Positions 45,732 to 52,785 of a DNA stretch of 64,000 nucleotides are shown piece by piece. The stretch is from contig JACKPC010000008.1 in assembly GCA_024233835.1 (NCBI GenBank), forward strand, positions 26,723 to 90,722. Reading direction: 5' to 3'. Origin of the DNA: Leptospiraceae bacterium. Its GTDB lineage: Bacteria > Spirochaetota > Leptospiria > Leptospirales > Leptospiraceae. Each line of letters begins with the position of its first letter. Position 1 is the stretch's first letter. The translations under genes were made by a program, and so were the position numbers. Below the pieces are notes generated by a model. It saw nothing but the letters and a program-made list of their open reading frames with translations. It had not been told where the DNA came from and made no database searches.

Positions 45732-45802
45732 TATTTAGGGATTAGATATTAGAGATTAGTAAAACACTAATTCCTAATACCTAACCACTAATCCCTAATC
45801 CC
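45732..45802. repeat. ATTAGGGATTAG-type low-complexity repeat at the cas6 3' end
   Basis: Variants of TAGGGATTAG occur in both orientations (45732-45760 and 45765-45799), giving an imperfect inverted repeat around AAAACAC. The last codons of cas6 (GIRD and stop) are encoded by this repeat. It fills most of the gap between cas6 and the next gene. The rest of that gap (45608-45731) has no gene. Confidence 0.7.
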
Positions 45803-46558
45803 CAGACAACCGAAGCCCATACTATTTTCCTTACCTATGCCGGCGTAGTAGGCCAGCTTCTGCAATTCCGGATGAGCTTTTAGTTTGAAGGTAAAGGTGT
45901 ATCCTTTTACCCGGACCGGTTTCTGGTTCTTTTTTTGAATCTGCAATACCTTACGTTTGGTTTCGCTTAAGAGTTCTATTTCAAATTCTCCTTCCGGCGT
46001 TGTTTTATCAGGAAAAAGTATGTTGTATTTGCTTATTAGATTATTATAAATAATTTTTGTATATAGTTCATGACCCGGTTCGAGATAAGTAGTATATTTT
46101 TCACCGGGAAATTGGTAATCCGCACAGACAGGGCTGTAGGTTTTATACTTCATTTCCTCTTGAAATTCCGGACAGGGCAGGCATTCAATTTGATTTACGC
46201 GAAACTCTACAGAAGAAATTTCGTCACCTATCCGAAAGGTATTATTTAAAAATAGGCCCCGGATGAAGGGTAGGGCGGCTTCTTCGTGGGCAAAGGAGAG
46301 TTCCCAGCTTAAGTTCGGATGCAATAGTTTGAGTCTGTCTCCATGGATTTTGTATTCCTTTGTTACGAGAGTTCCGAAATTAAAAAACTTAAACAGTTTC
46401 CGTTTTTCTCCATAGCCTTTTTCGTGTAACCAGTTGGCATAAGCCGGATTTTCCTTAGATATAGTTTTATAAACATAAGAACTCAGGAAATAGGAATAAT
46501 CGAGGGGTAAGAGTCTATCTCCCGAACCTGCGGCCAATGTAAATCGAAATCTATTCAT
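45788..46558 (-). CDS. cas6: CRISPR pre-crRNA endoribonuclease Cas6
   Basis: This 256-residue RAMP endoribonuclease cuts the repeat to leave the ATTGAAAC handle. The ATG at 46558 (MNRFRFTLAAGSG) has GAGG 4-5 nt upstream; the frame extends 13 codons further without support. A central YSPVCADYQF…YLEPGHELYTKIIYNNLISKY and the C-terminal glycine-rich loop YYAGIGKENSMGFGCLGI identify Cas6. It is the first gene of the operon. Its final four codons lie in a low-complexity repeat. Confidence 0.92.
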   Translation of the reverse strand: MNRFRFTLAAGSGDRLLPLDYSYFLSSYVYKTISKENPAYANWLHEKGYGEKRKLFKFFNFGTLVTKEYKIHGDRLKLLHPNLSWELSFAHEEAALPFIRGLFLNNTFRIGDEISSVEFRVNQIECLPCPEFQEEMKYKTYSPVCADYQFPGEKYTTYLEPGHELYTKIIYNNLISKYNILFPDKTTPEGEFEIELLSETKRKVLQIQKKNQKPVRVKGYTFTFKLKAHPELQKLAYYAGIGKENSMGFGCLGIRD

Positions 46559-46701
46559 ATTACCTCTTTTTCTCAGAATATCAGGGATACCGGACAAAAT
46601 AGAATGAAAATCCTATTAATTTTTCACTTTTTATCCCTTTTTAGAATCTAAAATTATTATGACAAGCTTATTCTGGTCAGATTTATGAAAATATTACTTA
46701 T

Positions 46702-46721
46702 AGGAGGTGATCCACCGGTGG
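46702..46721. other. Sequence matching the 16S rRNA 3' terminus, next to a palindrome
   Basis: On the minus strand TGGATCACCTCCT (46714-46702) equals the conserved 3' end of 16S rRNA. It overlaps the perfect palindrome CCACCGGTGG (46712-46721). No other 16S sequence is present around it. Confidence 0.5.
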
Positions 46722-46729
46722 TTCGCTTG

Positions 46730-46912
46730 CTATAAGTAAAAAATGAGAGCTTTTATAAGCGATACAGGCTTTGTATATAAGTGATATACAAACTCTTTCA
46801 TAGTAATGAAACAATCCATATCATACTAATAATAGCTTCTGTATTATAGTAATGAAAGGATCTGTATTATACTAATGATAGGTTTCGTATTATAGTAATG
46901 AAATGCCCTGTA
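46730..46912. repeat. Eight tandem 23-bp iteron-like units upstream of cas6
   Basis: Units start at 46730, 46753, 46776 (22 bp), 46798, 46821, 46844, 46867 and 46890, with the core TTATA(A/G/C)TAATGA in the last five and more diverged forms in the first three. The centres alternate TATAGTAAT and TATACTAAT. The region 46559-47030 holds no gene. The array is about 170 bp upstream of the cas6 start and could bind a regulator or replication-type protein. Confidence 0.8.
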
Positions 46913-46989
46913 GATTATTATATAGCCGGTAGATGTTGCCGAAGGTCAAGGTGAGTTAAAGAAAAAGGGAGTAGGGCTGTTTTATTTCT

Positions 46990-47021
46990 CTACCTCCCGA
47001 AAAAGGGCTTTCGGGAAGTAG
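46990..47021. terminator. Hairpin downstream of the HU-like gene
   Basis: CTACCTCCCGAAA (46990-47002) pairs with TTTCGGGAAGTAG (47009-47021) with one mismatch and a 6-nt loop. It starts just after the stop of the minus-strand gene at 47031. The following bases are AT-rich but not a T run. Confidence 0.55.
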
Positions 47022-47030
47022 AAAAGTCTA

Positions 47031-47741
47031 TCAGGCGGCGCCTGTCAAAGCAAAGGAAAGTCGGGTTACTTTCAGGGTATTAGAAGCCTGCATCCGGTTT
47101 CTGAGTTCAAAACGATAGGTATTTCCCTCGTTTATCACAGGAGGAACCAGAAAATTCAGCTCTAAAGCTGCATTTTTGGACAAAGTTTCTATCCTCGTAT
47201 AGTTCATATCCTGCATATTCTGTATATAAAGACCCTCGTCTTCTCTTTCCGGGTTGAACTTGAGGTTCTTGCCTTTCAGGGCGGCAATCGTTCCCGGGAA
47301 AATGCTACTGTTTCTTTCGCCGGTTTTGAAATCAATGAACGCCTTCATGACGGGCAGGTTTACCTGGCTTTCGACCTTTTCAACCTTTGCCTGACTGACG
47401 AGCTGTTTGAGTTCGGAAGAAGCCCTTACTCCCACATCAATTTTATGTTTCGAAGAGTCAAAATTATCAAATTCATCGTTAAAAACGCCCTGAATCAGGG
47501 GATAAAACTGGATAAAACCATCGAGGTTAATTCTGCCGCCTTCAAGTAGAACATTGGTTACTGTAGACTCAAGCAGGTTTAAAACGGCCAGAATATCGCT
47601 TCTGGTCACACTGGTTCCGCTATCGAGCATTCGTTTTACAAGTTCTTCACGGTTAAAAACCTGTGGTGTTACGACCCTGGAATGGAACTTATTATCAGCA
47701 TTTCCGATAACAGTCCTGTGTAAGCTGTATTTTATAGACAT
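47031..47741 (-). CDS. HU-like DNA-binding protein with DUF4469 domain
   Basis: In this 236-residue protein the first ~125 residues have the HU-like pattern seen in bacterial HU-CCDC81/HU-HIG proteins (REELVKRMLDSGTSVTRSDILAVLNLLESTVTNVLLEGGRINLDGFIQFYP). The C-terminal part (GTIAALKGKNLKF…GLYIQN…VPPVINEGNTYRFELRNRM) is Ig-like, as in DUF4469. AAGGAG lies 5 nt before the ATG. Its role as nucleoid or repeat-binding protein is inferred. It lies between the iteron-like repeats and a divergently transcribed recombinase. Confidence 0.75.
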   Translation of the reverse strand: MSIKYSLHRTVIGNADNKFHSRVVTPQVFNREELVKRMLDSGTSVTRSDILAVLNLLESTVTNVLLEGGRINLDGFIQFYPLIQGVFNDEFDNFDSSKHKIDVGVRASSELKQLVSQAKVEKVESQVNLPVMKAFIDFKTGERNSSIFPGTIAALKGKNLKFNPEREDEGLYIQNMQDMNYTRIETLSKNAALELNFLVPPVINEGNTYRFELRNRMQASNTLKVTRLSFALTGAA

Positions 47742-48029
47742 ATAGTCTCCTTAGTTTTCATATTAATATTTTTTAGTTACTACCTTTGCATTTAGTTTTC
47801 TTTTGGCATAAATAGCAATGAAATGTAAGTAATAAGTATGAATATATCTGTCAAATATTATTTTCATAACTTATCCAAAAAAGTTTAACATTATGATTAT
47901 TGTGTTATTGCACAAAGACTCAAAAACTGAATTGGACTCTGTATATTGGATTTATAATTTTATCACTTAATACAAGATTTTGTGATTTTTTTATTGCCCT
48001 AAAAACGCTCTATATTTTAGATAAGTGGA

Positions 48030-48917
48030 ATGGAACTGGAAAAGAGAAAGAAGGATTCGCCTGCATCCCTGCGGCTTACGGGAGAAGAAAACTACGATAC
48101 CCACGTTCGGGATTTCAACGAATACATACATACAAATGATTTAAGTTTGAATTCCGAAAGCATCCGCTCTTTTATAGAGCTTAAGAAAACAGAAAAAAAT
48201 CGTTTTGGAAAGAAGAATTCCCCGGCGACTTTACGCAAAATCAAATCCTCTCTATTGCAGTCAGTTAAGAAAACTTTTCCGGCCAATTCCGATGAATTAG
48301 CTTTTTTAGAATTTGTCTTTCAGAAAATTAAGATAAGTAAACCGGCAGAGAGAACCAGACCATTAACAAAAGAGCAGGTCGAACAAATTTTTGCTAATTG
48401 CAATCGAGAATATAAACTTTTGCTCAAATTCCTTTTAGTGTCCTGTGTAAGGGTCTCGGAGTTTTGTAATATTCGAAAAGAAGATGTGAGTCCTTCTTCC
48501 AACCGGGGCTTAAGTCTGGTTCATATCCGGGAAGGAAAAGGAAATAAGGAGCGTTTTATCGAAGTACCTTCTATACTTATCAAAGAAATTCAAAACCAGA
48601 TTCCATCTGAAGAGTATCTCTTTGAGTATATCAAAACCTATACCGATGTTTCTAAAAATCATACAGCTCCTTACTACCGAGAAAAAGTAAATCGTCTGAT
48701 TAATGATATTGCAGAAGATACATTCGGAGAGGATATTCACCTTCATCCGCACATTTTCCGAAAAACAGGAGGTCAAATTCTGATGGACTCTACAGGTGAT
48801 GTGCACAAAGTCCAGGCTCATTTAGGCCATTCAGATGTATCTACAACTATTAAAAGTTATCTGAAAAGCACGATAAGCGGTAAAGATATTATAACAGCAT
48901 TTAAGGATTATTTATAG
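48030..48917 (+). CDS. Tyrosine recombinase / integrase (XerC/D-like)
   Basis: This 295-residue recombinase has a complete catalytic set: Arg in SCVRVSEFC (~141), Lys in EGKGNKERF (~169), His-x-x-Arg in HPHIFRKTGG (~245), His in HLGHSDVST (~268) and the nucleophile Tyr in IKSYLKST (~279). The N-terminal SAM-like domain is short. It could resolve dimers or move a cassette. No att site or excision partner was recognised. It converges with and overlaps the next gene by 17 bp. Confidence 0.87.
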   Translation: MELEKRKKDSPASLRLTGEENYDTHVRDFNEYIHTNDLSLNSESIRSFIELKKTEKNRFGKKNSPATLRKIKSSLLQSVKKTFPANSDELAFLEFVFQKIKISKPAERTRPLTKEQVEQIFANCNREYKLLLKFLLVSCVRVSEFCNIRKEDVSPSSNRGLSLVHIREGKGNKERFIEVPSILIKEIQNQIPSEEYLFEYIKTYTDVSKNHTAPYYREKVNRLINDIAEDTFGEDIHLHPHIFRKTGGQILMDSTGDVHKVQAHLGHSDVSTTIKSYLKSTISGKDIITAFKDYL

Positions 48918-49662
48918 AATTTTTCTTTACTTTTTTATGGTAGTATTTACCATCGGACATATCAATACCTTTTAACATAGAAAGGATTTTTGTTTCCCCC
49001 TCTTCTTTAAAGCCGCATCTTCCACGGAAGTTTCGGAGATTCTTAAAAGTTCCGAACATCATATCCCATAAAGCTAAATCTCCATAGTTATAGGCATGTA
49101 CTCCCTGTAAATGGTGAATCCCGTGGGATTCTGGTCTCTGTATAATAAAACCTATCCAGTAAGGAGTCTTTACATTCCAGTGGTAAAACATATCGGCAAT
49201 TCCCAAAAGAAGGACAACATTTAGAGCTACATCTCGATTGGCCCCTACTCCCAATAATAATACGGTACTCATTATCAACATATTTATAATAATTTCAAAA
49301 GGGTTTCTATAAAAGCTGGTAAGAAGCTCTATTCGTGTCGGACTATGATGCACCTGGTGGAGATAATTCCAGAGAAAAGGAAACTTATGTTTAATTCTAT
49401 GTTGCCAGTAACTCACAAAGGTCATCACCAAAAAGGCTATGCCGGTAGCCGCATATTCATTTATTCCATCCAAGTTATAAAGTCGATGCTTTTCGAAATA
49501 AGCATCCAGGGAAGAATGTAAGGTGAAAACTACCAGGGACTGAACTAAAGTAAAGCTAATGGATCGCAAATACCATTTCGGGCTGGCCGGAAGCTCTCTT
49601 CGTCCGTATTTTTTTTCGATTACAAACATAAGCCCGGCAAGGGCAAAAAATAAAAGTTTCAT
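48901..49662 (-). CDS. Sterol desaturase / fatty acid hydroxylase family protein
   Basis: This 253-residue membrane diiron protein has the histidine clusters of the family: HRIKH (~88-92), HQVHH (~101-105) and HGIHH (~180-184), with a further His (FYHWNVK, ~160). About five hydrophobic segments are present. Members hydroxylate or desaturate lipids, and the substrate here is unknown. The 3' end overlaps the recombinase gene on the other strand. Confidence 0.87.
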   Translation of the reverse strand: MKLLFFALAGLMFVIEKKYGRRELPASPKWYLRSISFTLVQSLVVFTLHSSLDAYFEKHRLYNLDGINEYAATGIAFLVMTFVSYWQHRIKHKFPFLWNYLHQVHHSPTRIELLTSFYRNPFEIIINMLIMSTVLLLGVGANRDVALNVVLLLGIADMFYHWNVKTPYWIGFIIQRPESHGIHHLQGVHAYNYGDLALWDMMFGTFKNLRNFRGRCGFKEEGETKILSMLKGIDMSDGKYYHKKVKKNSINNP

Positions 49663-49802
49663 ATTATAAGGTTAAGCCTATTTCTACCTGATTATTGTTC
49701 TTTTCTAGGAGGCATTAAACTTCAACCTCTTTTTGATTAAAAAAAGATTTTCATTTTTAGTATACCTATTTTAAACTTGTAAAAAAAAATAGGAATTAGA
49801 AG

Positions 49803-50294
49803 ATGAATAAAAAGCTATACCTAACCATTATTTTTTTCCTTTCTCTATCACTGAGTTTCTGTGGCAAGGAAAAAGCAAAAAAAGACAAGATAGACGAAAC
49901 TCCTACTCCTAAAACGGAGAATTCCAGCTCATCCGAATTAGAAGTAGAAAAAGTGACACCTTTTTATGTAAAGGTTAATGACTCTCTGATTATCCGTTCC
50001 GGCCCTTCAACCAACAGTAATAAAGTATCCTGTAATCAATTTAGTGGAGACTATTCCCTGGATGGAAAAAATGGCTGGTCCTGTGGTTCAGGTTGTAATC
50101 GTGAAGTAACAGCCTTTAGTCCGGGTGATATACTACAGATACACGAACAAACCAAAAAAGAAGTAAATGTAGGTAAATGGACAGCCCGCTGGTATAAAGC
50201 CAAACTTCCTGATGGTTCAAATTATTCGTGTCCCGATTTTTTCTGGGTTTATGGTAAATTTGTTGTGAAAACAAATTATATACCACCCAAATAA
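49803..50294 (+). CDS. Lipoprotein with SH3-like domain, copy 1
   Basis: This 163-residue protein has a lipoprotein signal ending SLSFC-G (Cys20), a charged linker (KEKAKKDK…PTPKTENSSSSE), then a bacterial SH3-like domain (FYVKVNDSLIIRSGPSTNSNKVSCNQF…GWSCGSGC…DILQIHEQ…RWYKAKL…FFWVYGKFV). Four or more Cys may form disulfides. It is the first of two tandem paralogues, each followed by a long palindrome. Such domains often bind peptidoglycan or proteins. Confidence 0.8.
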   Translation: MNKKLYLTIIFFLSLSLSFCGKEKAKKDKIDETPTPKTENSSSSELEVEKVTPFYVKVNDSLIIRSGPSTNSNKVSCNQFSGDYSLDGKNGWSCGSGCNREVTAFSPGDILQIHEQTKKEVNVGKWTARWYKAKLPDGSNYSCPDFFWVYGKFVVKTNYIPPK

Positions 50295-50327
50295 TATGTG
50301 AATAATATATAATGTGAAGGCGACCTC

Positions 50328-50361
50328 CTAGAAGGCGACCCTTCGGAGGGTCGCCTTCTAG
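50328..50361. terminator. Perfect 14-bp palindrome after the first SH3 lipoprotein
   Basis: CTAGAAGGCGACCC (50328-50341) pairs perfectly with GGGTCGCCTTCTAG (50348-50361) around TTCGGA. It probably ends the lipoprotein transcript. The core GAAGGCGACC is shared with the hairpin at 50954 and with an extra half copy at 50317-50325. Confidence 0.7.
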
Positions 50362-50423
50362 TAAAAAAGATTTTCATTTTTTATCATACCTTTTATCATG
50401 GGGAAAAATTAAGGATTTCGAAT

Positions 50424-50936
50424 ATGATAAAAAAGACTTACTTATTTCTTCTCCTTTCTTTTTTATTCTCCCTGACTTACTGTGATAATAAGAAAGAAAC
50501 AGATAAAAAACCCGTAAACCCTCCCGCTACAAAAACAGGTAGCTCCACTTCTTCTGGCCCGGAAACAGAAAAAGTTACACCTTTTTATGTAAAGGTTAAT
50601 GATTCTCTTATCATGCGTTCTGAGCCATCAACAAGTAGTGATAAAGTATCCTGTAACCAGTTCAGCATGGATTCTTCCCTGCATAATAAGAATGGCTGGA
50701 CCTGTGCTTCGAGTTGTTCTCGTGACACTACGGCTCTCAGTCCCGGTGATATATTAGAAGTGCATGAACAAACCAAAGAGGAAGTGAAAGTAAATAAATG
50801 GTCTGCTCGCTGGTATAAGGTAAGTGTTATTTCCGACTATGATAAATTTTACTATTCGTATAGCTGTCCGGATTATTTCTGGGTATATGGTAAATTTGTA
50901 GACAAGACGAATTATACACCACCTAAAGATAAGTAA
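50424..50936 (+). CDS. Lipoprotein with SH3-like domain, copy 2
   Basis: This 170-residue tandem paralogue of the preceding gene has the lipoprotein signal MIKKTYLFLLLSFLFSLTYC, a linker, and an SH3-like domain that is nearly collinear (KVTPFYVKVNDSLIMRSEPST…KVSCNQF…NGWTCASSC…ILEVHEQTKEEVKVNKWSARWYKV). A short insertion (ISDYDKFYYSYS) lies before the final CPDYFWVYGKFV. Upstream sequence AAAAAGATTTTCATTTTT is also shared with copy 1, so the duplicated unit included the promoter region. Confidence 0.8.
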   Translation: MIKKTYLFLLLSFLFSLTYCDNKKETDKKPVNPPATKTGSSTSSGPETEKVTPFYVKVNDSLIMRSEPSTSSDKVSCNQFSMDSSLHNKNGWTCASSCSRDTTALSPGDILEVHEQTKEEVKVNKWSARWYKVSVISDYDKFYYSYSCPDYFWVYGKFVDKTNYTPPKDK

Positions 50937-50953
50937 GCACATATTGAAGGCGA

Positions 50954-50999
50954 CACCTACGTGAAGGCGACCCTCCGAAGGGTCGCCTTCACGTAGGTG
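50954..50999. terminator. Perfect 21-bp palindrome after the second SH3 lipoprotein
   Basis: The 21-bp arm at 50954-50974 (starts CACCTACGTGAAGG, ends GACCCT) pairs perfectly with 50979-50999 around CCGA. It lies between the + strand lipoprotein and the minus-strand sulfatase and could terminate both. The GAAGGCGACC core is the same as in the 50328 hairpin. Confidence 0.72.
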
Positions 51000-51003
51000 G
51001 GTG

Positions 51004-52785
51004 TTAAGGAAAGCTTAGCTTCTCTCCGTATAAAAGATCATACTGTATCAGCTTATAAAGCTCTATTACTTTTTCATAGTTTTCCGGCAAATTCTTATAA
51101 AGTTTACCTTCTGTTGTCGATTTGTAAAAGGAAAATACGGGTAAGGTAGTTTCTACTTTTTCTAATATTCTGTAAAATACGGGTAAGTCTTTCGGAAAAG
51201 AATTCTTTAAAAGGTATAAACCCAGATAATTAGAGCTAAGTTTTTCCGGGAATTTCGCTATTTCTACATTCGACCAGGCGAAGTAAGGACAGGTGAAATT
51301 ATCTATATCTTTATCCGAATAATCTCTCAGGGAAAAGCCGAGATAGTTTTCATTGGGAACGTGGTCTCCGAATACAACTAAAAGAACAGGTTCTTTTAAA
51401 GTCTTTAAATCTTCCAGCAGCTTTTCTAAATTATTATCGAAATTATGTAGTAAGTTTAAATTAGCCTGTAAATGCTCTTTATGCAAAGAACTTAATGTAG
51501 TATTCCCTATTTTATAATGTTTACGTATGGCTGTTTTGTTGTAAGGTCCGTGCGTAGCATAGTTTGAAGCAAAGATAAAAAAGGGAGATTTTTTCTTTAT
51601 TTCCCTATTTAACTTTTTTATAAAATATTCGTCGATAATGTATCTTTCATCTTCTATCACTTCATCTTGAAATTCCCGGAAAAAGTGCTTATCGTATTGA
51701 AATTCATTAAAACCTAAAAGGGGAACTACCCTGCTCCTATCATAAAACCAACCATGATAAGAATGCAGGAAGGAAGTTTTATATTTTGCTGATGTATAAA
51801 CACTTGCCAGGGAAGGTACTTCTCTATGTACAGCACTTACATAGGGATAACCCCAGACAAGTTGGGTAGATAAACCTGTTAAAACTTCAAACTCGGTTAA
51901 GACCGTGCCACCTCCAAAACCCGGCACGATAATCTTTCCCCCGTTTTTCTGAGCTAAAGAGCGAAAGAAAGGAATCGGATCAGGACTGATTTGTAAGGAA
52001 GGATACTGTAAGGGATCCCAGAAAGTCTCGGCTAATATGAGGATTACATTAAGAGAAACTTTTTTTCCCGGTTTGCTTTTATAAGAATCTAGCTCTGATT
52101 CTAAAGCCTGAGGGTATGTTTCCGGTTTGGTTTGTCGGTAAAGAACTTTATAATTATCTAATAGACTGAGTAAAAGCCCCTGTGTCTGATAATGTATCTG
52201 TGTGTTCATATAATTGGGTTTTAAACGGAATACGTCCCTGTAAAAATTCTCAAAAGAAGCTTCGGGATTCAGATAAAATAGGATAAGAGAAAAGGGAACT
52301 AAAAATAAATTGATTCTGTATGCCCATGAGAGAATAGAGTTCTTCTCCTTTTGATAAAGTAGAATATACAGATATAGGAATATACTAATTGAGAAAACGG
52401 TAAGAAACAGGAGAAGAAAGAATTTCCAGCCAAGGCCCGGAAAGACAGCAAATACCGTTTTTAAGCCCGCTGCATAGAAATCAGTCAAAAATAAAACAGA
52501 ACCTAAGTACTTTAACTTAAAAGCATGAATCAAAGCTAATAGAATAAACAGATTCAGAGAAAGAAGGAAGGAAAAGAAAACTTTTTGGGAAAGAAAAAAT
52601 AGAATACTATAAAAGAAAAATAAAAGAAATGTATTGAAAAGATAGGGAAATGGAATATTCGTAACCGGTAAAAAGTGTTCTCCTACAATGGGTTTAATAA
52701 CAAAGGTTTCCGTGAAATAAATAGAAAAGCCCTGGAATAAAAAAATAGTAATTACAAGGAATATTTGTATTAGTTTTGTTTTCAC
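51004..52785 (-). CDS. LTA-synthase-like membrane sulfatase (alkaline phosphatase superfamily)
   Basis: This 593-residue protein has about five N-terminal membrane helices and an exported sulfatase-fold domain from ~240: LNVILILAETFWDP (metal ligand Glu), GFGGGTVLTEFEVLTGL (nucleophile Thr), FASNYATHGPY (His) and LVVFGDHVPNE (Asp-His). It probably transfers phosphoglycerol, phosphoethanolamine or a similar group onto envelope glycans or lipids. The start is GTG at 52785, overlapping the stop of the upstream gene (GTGA). Confidence 0.85.
   Translation of the reverse strand: MKTKLIQIFLVITIFLFQGFSIYFTETFVIKPIVGEHFLPVTNIPFPYLFNTFLLFFFYSILFFLSQKVFFSFLLSLNLFILLALIHAFKLKYLGSVLFLTDFYAAGLKTVFAVFPGLGWKFFLLLFLTVFSISIFLYLYILLYQKEKNSILSWAYRINLFLVPFSLILFYLNPEASFENFYRDVFRLKPNYMNTQIHYQTQGLLLSLLDNYKVLYRQTKPETYPQALESELDSYKSKPGKKVSLNVILILAETFWDPLQYPSLQISPDPIPFFRSLAQKNGGKIIVPGFGGGTVLTEFEVLTGLSTQLVWGYPYVSAVHREVPSLASVYTSAKYKTSFLHSYHGWFYDRSRVVPLLGFNEFQYDKHFFREFQDEVIEDERYIIDEYFIKKLNREIKKKSPFFIFASNYATHGPYNKTAIRKHYKIGNTTLSSLHKEHLQANLNLLHNFDNNLEKLLEDLKTLKEPVLLVVFGDHVPNENYLGFSLRDYSDKDIDNFTCPYFAWSNVEIAKFPEKLSSNYLGLYLLKNSFPKDLPVFYRILEKVETTLPVFSFYKSTTEGKLYKNLPENYEKVIELYKLIQYDLLYGEKLSFP

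Noticed and set aside
47742..48029. Promoter TTGCCC-17-TTAGAT before the recombinase
   Set aside because: The boxes are weak and too close to the ATG to be convincing.
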